Shown here piece after piece: positions 21,342 to 34,400 of a DNA stretch of 64,000 nt (position 1 is the stretch's first letter; each line of letters starts with the position of its first letter). The DNA is from Porphyra umbilicalis (Eukaryota; Rhodophyta; Bangiophyceae; Bangiales; Bangiaceae), in assembly GCA_002049455.2 (NCBI GenBank), contig KV918795.1, forward strand, positions 124,001 to 188,000. Reading direction: 5' to 3'. Under the pieces are notes generated by a model, which saw only the letters and a program-made list of their open reading frames with translations, did not search any database and was not told the DNA's origin. Made by a program: the position numbers and the translations under genes.

Positions 21342-23643
21342 TCACAAATTTGGCAGATTCAAAAGCCCCTGACCCCGACGTCGAACTGTTTTTTCGACAG
21401 ACTGCCGCGGGTCCTCCATCGGCGCGGCGACTGCGGAAGACGTGCCTTGACGCAAGCCGACAGCGTGGATGTACTCAGCCACACCGCGACACGACTGCCC
21501 AGGCACAAATCGGGCAAGCCCGCACGTGTCGCCTTGGCCGACAATGGCGGCGCCGGCGCGCAGCAGGGCAATCTGGTCCGCCGACGAGCCCCCCGCGGCA
21601 GCCGCAGCATGCCCATTGTCACTTTCTCGATGAGACTTGAAAGCAAGGCGGCAATCGCTGCACCCGCCGAGCACGCTGGCAATGGCATGGTGAATCGAGC
21701 TCGCCCGCCGACCACGTCGCACACTGGCCTGCGGTGGCCGCGAGAACGCATCATGGGCGCTGCCCGCGGCCAAACTGCCACCGTTAGCTACGGGAGTAGA
21801 CGTTGTTGCTCTCTGCTTCCCGTGGTAGTCACACCCGCGGCGCTGAGAGAGGCGGAATGGGTCGGGCGGCGGCCGCACAGGCATTGCGGGAGGGGGCGCC
21901 GACAGAGGATCGAAGGGATTCGTAGAGTGCAGGCGGCAGGCGTCCCGCAAGCAGACACGACAGAGCACACTTGAAAGCGTGTCTCTCCCCTGCACCGATG
22001 TTTCAATCTCATGGCCACCAGCGCCATCGTCGTCACCAAGGCGACCTGCCGCCCAACCAGCACCACCGACAGCCGCTACACCCGCGCTGGAGCCGCATCG
22101 ACCATCCGACACAAGTACCGGCAATCGATTAGTCGAGCGGAGTGCACGCACTGCGTGAGCGTCTGATGTCCGCCAGTTGTCCGCCGACAGCTCCTGCGCC
22201 ACCAAGAGCGCTTGCCGCACCGCCCATATGCGACTCGCTCGACGGAGCCCGGCGGTCACCCCATCTGCGGTAGTCTCGGCAGCAATCCTAAAAGCATCCC
22301 AGAGCTCAGGCCGCGCCTCGACAAGCCCAAGCCCGGCAGCGACCAACCGCCCGTCGGCTGTCATCGACGGCACACGCACCGCCCCACTGCCGCGTACTAC
22401 GGCCAGACTGGCGCCGCCGGTGAGCCGCTCCACGGCTGTACGACGCGCGATAGAAGCGGCGCGTTCAGATCGCAATGCCGCATGGCCACGAGCTCGACGC
22501 TTGATGAGCGCCACTAGGCGCCTCACCGCAGCAGTGCTGCACCCTTGTGAAGCAGCAGTAGCTCCCAGGACCAACGTCCCCTGTCCAAACATCCCGGTCA
22601 CCGCGCGCACTCAAGCTCGCTCGGCAAGCCGCCGCATCCGCTGGGGCAGCTGATTGTAGTGCACCCCGCGTTGCTCACAGTTCTCTTCATCGGACGCGTC
22701 ACTCGCTTCGCTGTCGACCCGGCCAGCCCATCTGTCCATTAAGGCGGCACGTGCCAACTCAGCAAACGGGCCGCTCATGGCCCGCACGTGCGGCACAAAC
22801 CGCTTTCCGGGGTCCTCCTCAACGCGCCGCCAAGAAAAGCAAGTGGGGACGTAGTTCGTGTGCGTTGGCAGCTGCTCTTGGCTGAGAGCGAAGTGACTCG
22901 CACTGAGCCACGGGGAGGGAGAGACGACAGGGAACGAGCCCCGACGTCGGTGTCCCACCAAGACAACGTCTCACCGGCGGGGCGGACAGTACCTGGCTCG
23001 ACACGTTGGTCACGCGCCCGCAGCCCGTGCGATGACAATCGCCGCAGATTTGCGGGTGGTTGTAGCCCAATGCCGCCGACATCGCTCCTGCCGGTCCTAG
23101 CCCGGTCCTCACATATGCGACGCAGGATATCGTCTGCCCCAAATCGCCCTTCACCACATGCAAACCTATAGCGTGCTGCCGACATTTTCTTGTTGCCGAT
23201 GCGCCCCACATCGCCGACGCGCAGTGCACCACCATCGAGAAAGTAGCAGCTAAGAACCTCACCTGAGGCTCCCGCCACCCCCTGCCGGACCCGAAAATCA
23301 CACTAAACACCGTTCTCCCGATCCAGGGGCGTCGCATCAGTGCCTCTGATGGCGCCCCAGCTCACGAGGTGGGCCACATCCAGTGTCGCAAACACTGGCG
23401 GCGTCCGGCCGCTCGGAGCATCTGCCGCAACTGCGCGGCGTTGGCGTTCCGCTGCCGCACGGTTGACGAGTATGGCAGCTTCCACCGCCACGCGGTGGTG
23501 TCTTAGCGTGTGGCGCCGCGCGATCCGGAGCACATAGTCAACGGGACTGTCACAAAAGCGTTGCTCATCACCCGCGCCGGCGGGGTCGTCGCGATCGACC
23601 GGCACGTCCAGCTCTGGCCAGTCCAAAAGGTTTTCAGTGTCCA
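21342..23643 (-). CDS. Possible multi-exon host gene, unknown function
   Basis: Candidate protein segments lie in order on the minus strand. An ATG at 23643 opens MDTENLLDWPELDVPVDRDD and continues to about 23310; a cysteine-containing segment (YNHPQICGDCHRTGCG) ends near 23000 at a GTACTG donor; a segment at about 22690-22840 contains GKRFVPHVRAMSGPFAEL; and a 422-codon frame runs from 22610 to 21342. A TGA at 22611-22613 lies in frame between the last two, but splicing from a GTGAGC donor (about 22680) to an AG at about 22577 would bypass it and keep the frame. No family recognised. The opposite strand is also open for 158 codons here, so composition could explain part of this. Confidence 0.35.
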
Positions 23644-23994
23644 TGAGGGGTCCCGATAAGCGGGTAGAAAGGATGCCACGAACGTACTGCACCGACGGGT
23701 ACGGAAGCACCAGCGTCGTGCAGGAGACAAGCTGCGTGCCGCACGAAAGTACAAAGGAGAGACTGACAAGCGAGGGCGGCAGTGCTGATGCTTGCCAATT
23801 GACTGAGCAGCCGAACATGAAAGTACTCACGTGCAAACCTGGCCTTCCCGTCAGGGATCCTGTGAGGACCATCCCGTTTTGGATGGCTGAAAATTTACAT
23901 ATGAAATACGATTGTGCGTGGTGCACGACTCTGTGGCCCGCGCAACCCAACGGATCATTACGAACAGGCAGGGGCCCACCAATGAGATGGCCGC
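23644..23994. other. Unassigned intergenic DNA
   Basis: No gene, RNA or repeat recognised. Confidence 0.4.
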
Positions 23995-24242
23995 AATCGA
24001 GTTTCGCACACCGGCTAAATTGGCAAACAAATGGATTGCGAGAGGGTCCAGAGTCTCGGTGCCTTCCGACGACAAACATTCTAACTATCTGACTGCACAC
24101 CCGGATCAACTCCACCCAGATCCGCGAGCGGCGCAGCTCGAGGCCTTCGAAAAGAATGATTATCTTACAGTTAACGAACTTGACAGAAACGGCGGAATGT
24201 CGGGACGGCCCAGTGTTTCTGCGAGCACCGCAGCGCGAGGTT
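23995..24242 (+). repeat. Dispersed repeat, copy 1
   Basis: Direct-orientation relative of 25560-25803; shared blocks include TTCCGACGACAA, GATCAACTCCACC and GAGATCCGCGAG-like sequence. I judge the two to be about three-quarters identical. No terminal repeats or target duplications were seen, so its class is unknown. Confidence 0.65.
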
Positions 24243-24296
24243 ATCGAAATGAATGCGGGAGATACAGTCCGCCATACTGGTGCAATCAGAGGACTT

Positions 24297-24477
24297 TCGG
24301 GACGGCTCGCCCCCGGCCGCCGGGTAGCGGGTTGGGGGGCGTCCGGAAGGAAGGGCTGTCTTCCCCCCGGCCGCCGGGTGGCGGGGTGGGAGGTGTCCGG
24401 GGGGGGGGCCGTCGCCTCCCCGGCCGCACATTGGCGGGGTGGGGGGGTTCCGGGGGGGAGGGCCGCCCTTCCGCCAG
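24297..24477 (+). repeat. GC-rich minisatellite block 1
   Basis: About three imperfect copies of a unit near 55-60 bp built around CCCCGGCCGCCGGGTGGCGG followed by a G-run and GTCCGG. Related to the block at 24600-24765. Long ORFs here are compositional. Confidence 0.75.
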
Positions 24478-24599
24478 CATTCATCAGTGGATCTTTTTGC
24501 GTCGCTTTTAGTCTGAATGACATTGCCGGAGAATTTCTCAGCACTGACGCCAGGCTTACGACGAGCGGCGCAGCGCGTGGGCGCCTTCACACCGGCCTC

Positions 24600-24765
24600 T
24601 GGGTCGCGGAATGCGGGGGCCGCTGTGTGGCGGGGTGAGGGGGTTTGGGGGGCAGGGCGGCCTCCCCGCCGGGTTTCGGGGTGGGGTGGGTCCGGGGGGG
24701 AGGGCCGCCTCTCCCCCGGCCGCCGGGTTGCGGGGCGGGGGTGGTCCGGAGATTGTCAAGGCAGA
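24600..24765 (+). repeat. GC-rich minisatellite block 2
   Basis: Same unit as 24297-24477; the two blocks are separated by about 120 bp of unrelated sequence. Confidence 0.7.
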
Positions 24766-25559
24766 AAATGCGCCTCGATTTACAGTGGGCTCGCAGAGCC
24801 CGCGCGAATCCTTCCTTAATGGCGATCCCATGCATTTAGGCGCATGAGGAAAGGGTTTTCTCTGCTGTTCGAGTCTCTTTTGAGCCATCAGAAGCACACA
24901 GAACCGGTCTCCGTGGCATGGGTACTCACGGAAGAACGACTAGGCGCTCAAAAGATCTTGTTGCGATGACATACACCTCGGTGCTTCTTTGTCCCTCCGG
25001 AATCGCGCCGTTTTCTTCGTCTCTGCCGATCCAGAACTTGCTCTGACCAATTTCTGATGCAAGACACGTATTGATCTGATCTGTCATCCCATCGAAATGC
25101 ACTTTCTCTCGGCCGGCTACGAGCATTATCTACCCCCCACCACCACCGCCCATGTTGACCAACGGCCACACATGTCGTCCAGACTTCCCCGCAGCACCGA
25201 TGACACGCACTTTGTTGACCAGCCATGTCGAGTTACCGCCTGCAGCGTCATCAGATGGCCATTTACTCCATAAAAGCGCGTTCAAGACAACGGTGGGATG
25301 CGAGGAAAAACGTCTGTCTCTCAAGCCTATTGCCGTAGCCGCCGGAAAGTGCGTCATAAAAAACTGATGAAATAGGCTCCAGGATGCGTCCATGCGGAGC
25401 GTCAACGCTCGATCCATTGCCGAGTTCTGTGCGCGCCAATATGAGTCGCGCTCATGCGCATTAATGCGTGGAATCGACCTTTAGTCCGTTCATATTAGGC
25501 TCGCGGTGGGCCACATGCGTCTGTCTGTATGTCCAGCCCACCAATAGGACGGACGCGAT
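24766..25559. other. Unassigned DNA
   Basis: Balanced-composition DNA with no recognisable gene, RNA or repeat. Confidence 0.4.
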
Positions 25560-25803
25560 CGGGGCGCGCACAAGGGCTACATTGGAGAACAAACGGATTG
25601 CGCGAGCGCCCAGACATTCAGCGCATTCCGACGACAACCATTCTCAGGACCTGCATGCACGCCCTGATCAACTCCACCGAGATCCGCGAGTGGCGCAGCG
25701 CAAGGCCATCGAAATGACCGCCAGCCTTACAGTTTTCCGAATTCGAAGAAACGGAGGTGCGTCGGAACGGCCCAGAGTTTTGGCGAGCAGCGCAGCGTAG
25801 GGG
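25560..25803 (+). repeat. Dispersed repeat, copy 2
   Basis: Relative of 23995-24242 in the same orientation, about 1.56 kb downstream. Confidence 0.65.
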
Positions 25804-27018
25804 CGTTGGAGACCGGATACAGCCAGCCTTCGTTCAGCGGCGACTTGTTGCCCAGAAGGGTTGGCGCTTGAAGCGCTGGGAAGGGTGATGAAAATCGATC
25901 TTCAATTCTGTACTGTATTTTCTAGAGACTGAGTATCAACTGAGATTTCGCTACTTTGAAACAGGGACAATATCAATACGCAGCCGTTGATTCCGTTGGG
26001 CCGGGCATTTGAGAAGGATGGACCATCGACGCTGCCGCGCCATGCATGACGGCCATGCACGACAGCCGCCGCTCGCCGCCCCGCACATGCGCGAGCCACC
26101 ACCACCGCCGCCGGGCACTGCTGTCGTTGCTCGTCGTCCCTTCCAGGGCTGGGCGACCACCGCCGCTGATGGGGGCTGCCGCTTCCCTCCCGTTCCTGAC
26201 GCAGGTGTCCTTGCCACACCTTTCCGTGACTACCGTCGCCGCTGTGGCTGTGCCGACCTGTGAGGGTGGGCAGTACTAAAGATGGATCTCACGCATTAAA
26301 ACCGCTGGCGTCGACGCATGTTCAGGCCCGCCAGAGACGGACATCATCGCACCCAATGCCGAATGTTCCGCTAAAGAAAGAACCAGCAACCCGCAAGATT
26401 TCAGTCTATGCGCGCCGTTCCGATGTGTGGACTGTATTTTGGAGCTTTGTCGTGCGTGTGGAAAAAGTAGAGTGCCGGTTTTGTGGTATTTGTTGCGCCC
26501 TCGTTGACGCCATTGTTCCATGATGGGCATAAGAGGCGTGCTCGACCAGGGAAAGTTGTAAGCATGTACATGACGAGCCTTACGGCCTGTCAGAAGTCGA
26601 AACTGAGCCTTGGAGAAGCGCTGGCGGTCGGGACCGAAAGTGAAGCGGCGGCCCTTGGACTCGGCCGTATCTGGTCGCACAGATTAGGAATCGGGGGCTA
26701 CTGTTTGATTGCATGTTATTTTTTTCGTCTCGTGCAAGCCGGCCGGCTTGATCCGCCGTATCCGTTTGAGTGGTCTGTATTCATTAGCTGGATCATGGAT
26801 GCAACGGCTATTGCTGAGCTGGAATCCGGACTCAGCGCTTCACCAGTGTCGCGCGACCCACGCGCATTCAGGCGCTTCTCACACTCACAGCCCCTTTTTT
26901 CGGAGTACCGCCAGAACTCCCATATATGTCATCTGAGGGACTTTGGCTCTTGGAGGACCAGTTCCGACGCTCCCACATCGTTTTTGGAACAGGCTTTAGT
27001 GCATGAGATATACCTTTA
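25804..27018. other. Unassigned DNA
   Basis: Several short frames on both strands (for example 26483-27019 plus) but none shows a motif, a splice pattern or a composition that would separate it from chance. Confidence 0.4.
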
Positions 27019-27440
27019 GTGGGTGGCGGGGCAGCTCGGATGGGAAGGGGGCAGCACCTGTCGGGAAGGGCAGTACCAGTGGGGGGAGCAGGCAGCACGG
27101 GTACGAGGTGGGGTAGCACGGGTGGGGACGGCGAAGCACCATTAAAGGGGGGGGCAGCACTAGTGGGAAAAATGGGCAGCCGTTGCGGGGGTCGGAGCCC
27201 TGGTAGGGAGGGCCAGAACCTGTGACGAAGGGCAGCAGCGAAGAGGGGACGCCGTAGGAAAGGGGGAAGGCTGCAGGAATCTGGGGACGCAACGGGGATG
27301 GGGGGGCACAGCAGCGATGTGGGGAGGCAGCGGCGGTGGAGGGAGGCAGCGGCGGTGGAGGGAGTCTGATGCACTGGGAGAAAGCATTGGCAGTGGGGGG
27401 AGGCAGCGGCAGTCGAGGAAACCTGTAGTCGAGGGTAGAC
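27019..27440 (+). repeat. G/A-rich imperfect minisatellite
   Basis: Irregular units of about 20 bp such as GGGGCAGCAC and GGAGGCAGCGGCGGTGGAG, strongly G-rich on the plus strand. Similar units recur at 41940-42180. Confidence 0.65.
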
Positions 27441-27678
27441 ATATAATCACATCCGTATGTCACCAGTTCTTGACACTTGTACAAGTTCTGCGCAAATCGG
27501 GCTTCTGTGGGAAATCCACAGTGTTTAAATATAAAATCGGGTTTCTGGGGATGCTCCGGAACCGCCTACGGCGCTGTTCACTCTTTCTCATATAATAAAC
27601 AAAGCATATCAGCGCGGTCTGAGTCACACCACTGGACTTGTGAACTCATCAGCTCTCTAACCAAGCTCTGTGAGCCTG

Positions 27679-28172
27679 AGGCCCACTCTACACGGCAGGA
27701 GCACGTGCACGTGTTTGCGCCCCAATTACAACGTAAGTCCTGAGCTCACAAAGGATTTGACATCGGCCGTCTCGGCGCCATACAAGAAATATTGAACACG
27801 ACCAGCTGGAAACTTGTATTCTGGAAATGGCAGATCGGATCACACTCCGTAGCGAGGCACGTTGCCGGAGCTGGCGGCACGCGCTTGTCCACTCATTCGT
27901 GCGGTGCCGTCGGCGGCCCAGACGAAATTCTCCTTTCCAAGCACACTCACGTGTGCGAGATATAAAAAGAATTTTCGCACACGTGAACGTGCTCGGCCCA
28001 AGAGGGCCATATCAGCCGGTTTTGGCTGATAACTCCTTCGTGCGCGAGATCCCATAATCTCACGAGTACAGCCAAAAGTGGTCAAAGTGATTGGAGCGTG
28101 ATTGGAACGACGCTTTCCTATTGGCTAGCACGTGTCTGAGCACGCCGTGCACGCGCCGTGTAGAGTGGGCCT
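27679..28172. mobile_element. Terminal-inverted-repeat element, about 494 bp
   Basis: Ends share GAGGCCCACTCTACACGGC in inverted orientation (left at about 27681, right at about 28152-28170). Inside are two perfect hairpins: CACGTGTGCGA/TCGCACACGTG (27948-27985) and TATCAGCC/GGCTGATA (28010-28031). No coding capacity. Target duplication not resolved. Likely a MITE. Confidence 0.6.
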
Positions 28173-28600
28173 CAAAAGCAACACTCCTGGACGAGAACAG
28201 CGTGTCTTCCTGGAAAAGAGCAGGAAGAAGTACATGGCCGGATCGGGGCAATTCCGCGTTCACAGGGCCATTTCAGTGATATCCGAGCGAAGTGTCTCGC
28301 TCCCGCCCGCGTTCGCCGCAGGGATCCGGATGTCGAGTCACTCCGATGCACCCCGGAGCCCCGTAGTGGATGTACGGGCCAATTTCTTGGCCAAGGGCGA
28401 CGAAGAGGTGAGGTCAGCTCATAAGAGAGGCTCTAGAGCCCAAGTTTCGTGCTCGCATTGTACTGGACGAGTTTTTCAGGGATGCCCATCGCCCGCCCCA
28501 TCCCCCGCCCTTGATGTCACCACAGCACAACCCTGTCCCAGTTCCCTGCGTAACAGCAAAGGCTTACTGATCCTTTTACCGTGTCGGTGCCGCAGGCGTC
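28173..28600. other. Unassigned DNA left of the satellite
   Basis: No feature recognised apart from composition shading into the satellite after about 28590. Confidence 0.4.
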
Positions 28601-31440
28601 GTAGGCGGGGCTGGCAATGCGGGATTTGGTGCGTCGCCCGCCGGCGATGACGTCTTGGCGGCGGCCGCCGGCGAAGACGTCTTCACTGGCGCAAGTCGAG
28701 CTGATGATTCTTGCCGGGAAGGCGGCTGCCTTTTTGCATATCATGGTCGCTGAGGAGAGGCGGGGCGGGTTTGTCGCTTGCGAGAGCATGGGAGCGGTGT
28801 CGGCCGCAAGAGATGGAAACCCTTGGGCCTCCGCCCGCAATGGCCATGTCGGTTGCGCAGGCGTCGTCTGAGGGGATGCTCATGCGGGATCTAGTTCCGC
28901 GGACGCCGACGATGACGTCTTCGTGGTGGCCGCGGGCGGAGATCCCTTCACTGGCCCAAGTCAAGCAGATGTTGCTTGCCGGGAAGGCGGCCGTTACTCT
29001 ACGTAACGAAGACGCTGAACAGAGGCATGCCGGGCTTGTCGTTTTTGAGCGTGTGGGAGAGGCGGCGGCCAACTGAGATGGAAAACCTGCAGACGCCGCC
29101 GATGATGGCCTTGTCGGTGGCGCTGGCGTCGTCTGCGGGGCTGGCGATGCGCGATCTGGTGTAGCGGCCGCCGGTGATGACGATTTTGCGGCGGCCGCCG
29201 GTGGAGACCTCTTCACTGTCGCCAGTCCAGCACGTGATGCTTGCCGAAAAGGCGACTGCCTTTTCTGATAACATGGTCTCTGAGCAGACGTGTGGCGGGT
29301 TTGTCGTTTGTGAGCGTATGGCAGCGGCGGCGGCCGCAAGCGATGGAGAACCTGCTGCCGCCGCCCAAGATGGCCAATTCGGTGGCGCAGGTGTCGTCTG
29401 AGGGGATGCCTATGCGGGATCAGGTGCGGCGGCCACCGGCGCTGACGTCTTGGCGGCGGACGCCGGCGAAGACCCCTTCACTGGCGCCAAACGAGCAGAT
29501 TGTGCGTGCCGGGAATGCGGCCCCCATTCTGCGTAACATGGACGCTGATCAGAGGCGTGCCGGGCTTATCGTTTGTGAGCGTGTTGCAGCGGCGGCGGCC
29601 AAATGAGATGGAGAACCTGCAGATGCCGCCCATGATGGCCATGTCGGTGACGCTGGCGTCTTCTGCGGGGCTGGCGATGCGCGATCTGGTGTGGCGGCCG
29701 CCGGTGATGACAATTTTGCGGCGGCCGCCGGTGGAGACCTCTGCACTGTCCTCAGTCCAGCACATGATGCTTGCCGAGAGGTCGCCTGCTTTTCCTTATA
29801 ACACGGTCGCTGAGCAGAGGCGTGGCAGGTTTGTCGCTTGTGAGCGCATGGGAGCAGTGTCGGCCGCAAGAGATGGAAACCCTGGGGCCGCCGCCCGCGA
29901 TGGCCATGCCGGTTGCGCAGGTGACGTCGGCGGGGCTTGCGATGCGGGATCTGGTGCGGCCGCCGCCGGCGATGACGACTTGACGGCGGCCGCCGGCAGA
30001 GACCTTTTCTACTGGCGCCAGTCCAGAACGTTGTGCTCGCCGGGATGGCGGCCGCCCTTCCTCATATCATGGTCGCTGAGCAGAGGCGTAGCGAATTTGT
30101 CGCTTGTGAGTGTATGGCAGCGGCGGCGGCCGCAAGAGACGGAGAACCTGGGGCCGCCGCTCGTGATGGCCATTTAGGTTGCGAAGGCGTCGTCGGCGGG
30201 ACTGGCGATGCCGGATCTCGTGCGTCGGCGGCCGGCAATGACATCTAGGCCTCGGCCGCCGGCGGACACTCCTTCATTTGCGCCCGTCCATCAGATCGTG
30301 CTGGCCGGAAAGGTGAGCGCCTTTCCTCATAACATGGTCGCTGAGCAGCTGCGTGGCGGACTTGTCGCTTGTGAGCGTATGGCAGCGGCGGCCGCCACAA
30401 AAGATGGAGAACCTGCGCCCACCACGATGGCCATGTAGCTGGCGCAGTCGTCGTCGGAAGGGCTGACGATGCAAGATCTGGTGCGGCGGCCGCCAGCAAT
30501 GACGACTTGGTGGCGTCCGCCGGCGGAGACCCCTTCACTGTCGCCGGTCCATCACATGATGCTTGCCGTCAAGGCGGCCGCCATTTTCCGTATTATGGTC
30601 GTTAAGCAGAGCCGTGGCGAGCTTGTCGCTCGTGAGCGTATTGCGGCGGCGACCGCCACAACAGATGGAGACCTTGCGGACATCGCACTTCAAGGCAATA
30701 TCGGTGGCGCCGGCGTCGTCGGCGGGGCCGGCAATGCAAGATCTGATGCGTCGGCCGCCGGCAATGACGTCTTTGCGGCGGTCGCCGGCAAAGTCTCCTC
30801 CACTGGCGCCAGACAAGCAGATGGTGCTTGCCGGGGAGGCGCCCGCAATTCTGCGTAGCATGGGCGCTGAGCGAAGGCGTGGTGGCCTCGTCGCTCGAGA
30901 CCATGTGGCAGCGGCGGCGGCCGCAAGAGAAGAAGAACCTGCGGCCACTGCCCGTGATGGCCATGTCGGTGGCGCAGGTGTCATCGGCGGGGCTGGCGAT
31001 ACGGGATCTGGTGCGGCGGCCGCCGGCGATGACGATTGGGCGGCGGCCGCCGGCGGAGACCTCTTCACTGTCGCCAGTCCAGCACATGATGCTTGCCGAA
31101 AAGGCGGCTACCTTTTACTCATAACATGGTCGCTGAGCAGAGGCGAGGCGGGTTGGTCGCTTGTGAGCGTATGGCACCGGCAGCAGCCGCAAGAGATGGA
31201 GAATATGCGGCAGACGCCCGTCATGGCCATTTCGGTGGCGCATGCGTCGTCGGAGGTGATGCCCATGCGGGATCTGGTTCCGCGGACGCCGACGATGACG
31301 TCTTGGCGGCGGCCGCAAGCGGAGATCCCTTCACTGGCCCCAGTCGAGCAGATGATGCTTGCCGATAAATCGACCGCCATTCTGCGTAACATGGTTGCTC
31401 AGTAGAGGCGTGGCGGGCTTGTCGCTCATGAGCGTGGCGG
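28600..31440 (+). repeat. Satellite array, about 265-bp unit, about 11 copies
   Basis: The landmark ATGGTCGCTGAGCAGAGG (with variants) recurs near 28744, 29008, 29272, 29539, 29804, 30069, 30332, 30595, 30860, 31126 and 31391, a spacing of 263-267 bp. Each unit also contains GATGACG flanked by GCGGCCGCCGGC motifs. The period is not a multiple of three, so the several ORFs of 60-280 codons do not stay in one frame and are probably not genes. The last unit fades into the gypsy fossil at about 31440. Confidence 0.9.
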
Positions 31441-34400
31441 TAGCAAATTGTCTGGTGTTGGTCCATTGTGGGATGACTACGGCTGCTTTCTGGGTGGTGT
31501 ACAGCAGGCGTCGAAGGATCCAGTCCGGGTGCTGCGCCGGGGGTACAAGAAATTCGTTGGGGAGCACGGGCACAGAGGGATAGGTTTAGATCAGTGTCGC
31601 TTGCGCGGAATTTGGCCACAAATATGGGTACGGGCCGTATTCATGGCTCAACCGAGGGAGGTGCCACAGGGCAAGTTGGGGGTCGTACGCAAAGTTGCGC
31701 GTCATGGAGGGCAGAATCCATTTAAGCCACGCGACAGGAATTACTTCCTTAATTGCGGCGTCGGTCCTTAAGTCCGCCCTTGAGACATTGGCATGGATAA
31801 CTCCGTCATCGGTGGCATGGACATGTTGGATAGTGGGTATCCACGTGGGGTCCATGGCGATGTTGGCCACGGCTTAGAGCCCGGCTTGTCGGCGACTTTG
31901 CCGTGTCGGCGTTTGCCAATCATACCCCGGTACATGTTCCTTCTTCTGCTGAAGAAGACGCACAACCACGTTGCGGGTGAGGTTCTTAAGGATCTCCCAG
32001 GTATCTTCGTTTCACCCGTATCGAACCAGCGCACCTTAGCGCTGTTGGCGTCACCTGTCTGGCGTAAGCCTGGGAGTTTGTCGATCACGTACTTGTTGGC
32101 GGTTGCCAGGGGTGGCTTGCGTTGGTCGAAACCATCTGGCAGGGGGTGAGACACCTTGCCAGTAGTCGTTGGAAGAGGAGCTGGGGTGAAATGGTCACTG
32201 CTGACGCGTTTTTCCTCCCCGTCAATGTCAATGACGAGCGTGGAGGCATCCGCACTCGCGTCCACGACCACGAAGGGCCCAATGGCCTTGCTTTGCAGCT
32301 TGTTCTGCCGATTGTGATTGGTCGTGTAGACAAAGTCCCCGATCATGACGTCCGCATTGCGGGTTGCTACCCGGTCGTCGAAGCTACGCGTGTAACGTTG
32401 TTGCGTCTTACGCAAGACCTTAGCTACGACAGGGATCTGCCGGCGAAGGCGGGCCATGATTTCGCGTTTACAAGCTCAGGGTGACCCATCATTGAGCGTG
32501 CCTTTATTGGCCAGCGGCGTGCCCGGGAGCAAGTTTCCAACCGTGAGGTTGGGGCTCCGTCGTTGGATCACAAGCTCTAATAGAGCGATACCCGTAGACC
32601 GGTGCAGTTGGCTATTATACGCCATTGTGATCACCGGGAGTAGCTCGTCCCATCAGCGACGTGATGACGCAGCTGAGTCGCCATGGTGCGGTTGTACCCT
32701 TCGACTTGCCCGTTTATTTGGGGATGATACGCCGCGGTGCAGACAGTTTCAATGCCAAGAATTTTCATCACAGCGATGAAGAAGTTCGACATGCACTGGG
32801 GCCCTTGGTCCGGCAGGATCCGCTCCGGAGGCGCGTAGGCGGACACCCACGCTTCGATAATGGCTGACGCCACGGACATGGCCGTAAATTTTCGGAAGGC
32901 GACACACTTGTTGAGCTTGGCGAAGTGGTCGGTGATAACCAAGATCAAGCAGTTGCCCTTTTTGGAGGCCGGTATGGGCCCAAAGATATTGACGGAATGT
33001 TCCGTGAGGGGCTCCGTAGCGGGGAACAGCGTCATGGGCGTGGTGTGTTTCCGTAAGGCGAGACAGTGTTGAGCACAAGTTGTGCACTTGGTGATGGTGG
33101 TGTGGACCATCGAAGGCCAGTAATATGCCTTTCGCATGGTGCAATACATCCGGTCATACCCGGATTAGCTTCCACTGTTACGTGGTGCTCGAGGGTCAAG
33201 ACGCGATCGCGAAACGACTTTGGTTTAACCATTTGGCTGCCGTCGGGCTTCGGGCGACACAGAGCGTGATGCTCGTTGCGGAAGAAGGTCTTTGCCATTC
33301 CGCGTTCCACGCGAGTGGACATCTCGACACAGTAGTCGTCCGTTTGCTAGGATTCGACAATGTCGTCGAACTCCACCGGTTCGATTGGGTCGGTACCCGT
33401 GTACCTCCCCGTCCTCAAGCCGTTGGCCGTCTCGGCCAATGCCACATTGTGTTTTGAACGCCGTCTTCTCTTGGTCTCCGTTGCGCAAGGGCACTTGCCA
33501 GTACCCCGCGGTGCAGTCGAGAGACGTGAACACCTGGGCATCTCCCGATGAGTCAAGGCAGTCCTCCATTCGAGGCAAGGGATAAGAATCCTTCTTGGTG
33601 ATGTTGTTCAGCTGACGACAGTCGACACAGAATCGGGCTTTGCCGTTCTTCTTCGGTACGATTACCACGGGGCTCGCCCAAGCACTGTGCCTAGGGGAAA
33701 TGACCTTGAGCTTCAAAATTTTGTGGATCTGGTCCGACATGATCTGCCTTTTGAACGGTCCGGTCCGGTAGGGTTGAGCCCGTATGGGCAGACCGTCTGG
33801 TGGAGTAACGATGGCGTGCTTCGTAGCGCGGATGACGCCAAGGGTTCCATCCCACATAAACGAATGCGTCTTGAGCTTGTCGCGACTCTGCTAGTGCAGG
33901 TATTCGGAAGCCTCACTGAGGTCGAGGTCCGCGAGTGGGTCACGACTAGCGTAGGCCGATGTAGTATCAGCTCCGTCTTTCGGACTTTTGTCATCCAAGA
34001 CGGCGGACCACATCTGCCCTTGGTAGGGTTCCGCGAACCCCAAGGTTGAGTTCTTGCAAACGATGACTTGGTCCTTGCCGAAGTGACACATCTTGACCAA
34101 GAAGAGCTCGTCGGGTTTGAAGATGGCAAGGCCGCGGGCGACTGCCATTGACTTGTTTCGGCATAACCGAGCGTTTGGTGTAACCGTAACCATACCGGGG
34201 GTGTCACATGTCGCCATGATACACTCCTCTTGGTGTCCGTTGACACGTATCTGCTTGTAGGCTCGCACCCTCGCGAATTTATCTTGCCAGTGGCGGTCAT
34301 GGGTGCTGTCGTTTATACAAGCCAAGATCGGTGTTGGCCGAGGCAGTTCCTCCGTGCAACGCACATGTTCCTGCCAGACGATCTTGCGCAAACGCGGCAA

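Noticed and set aside
22177-22653. 158-codon plus-strand ORF
   Set aside because: Antisense to the more protein-like minus-strand frame; no motif.
28711-31405. Chain of ORFs of 60-280 codons with similar peptides
   Set aside because: They are the satellite of about 265 bp read in changing frames; no start or end is conserved between units.
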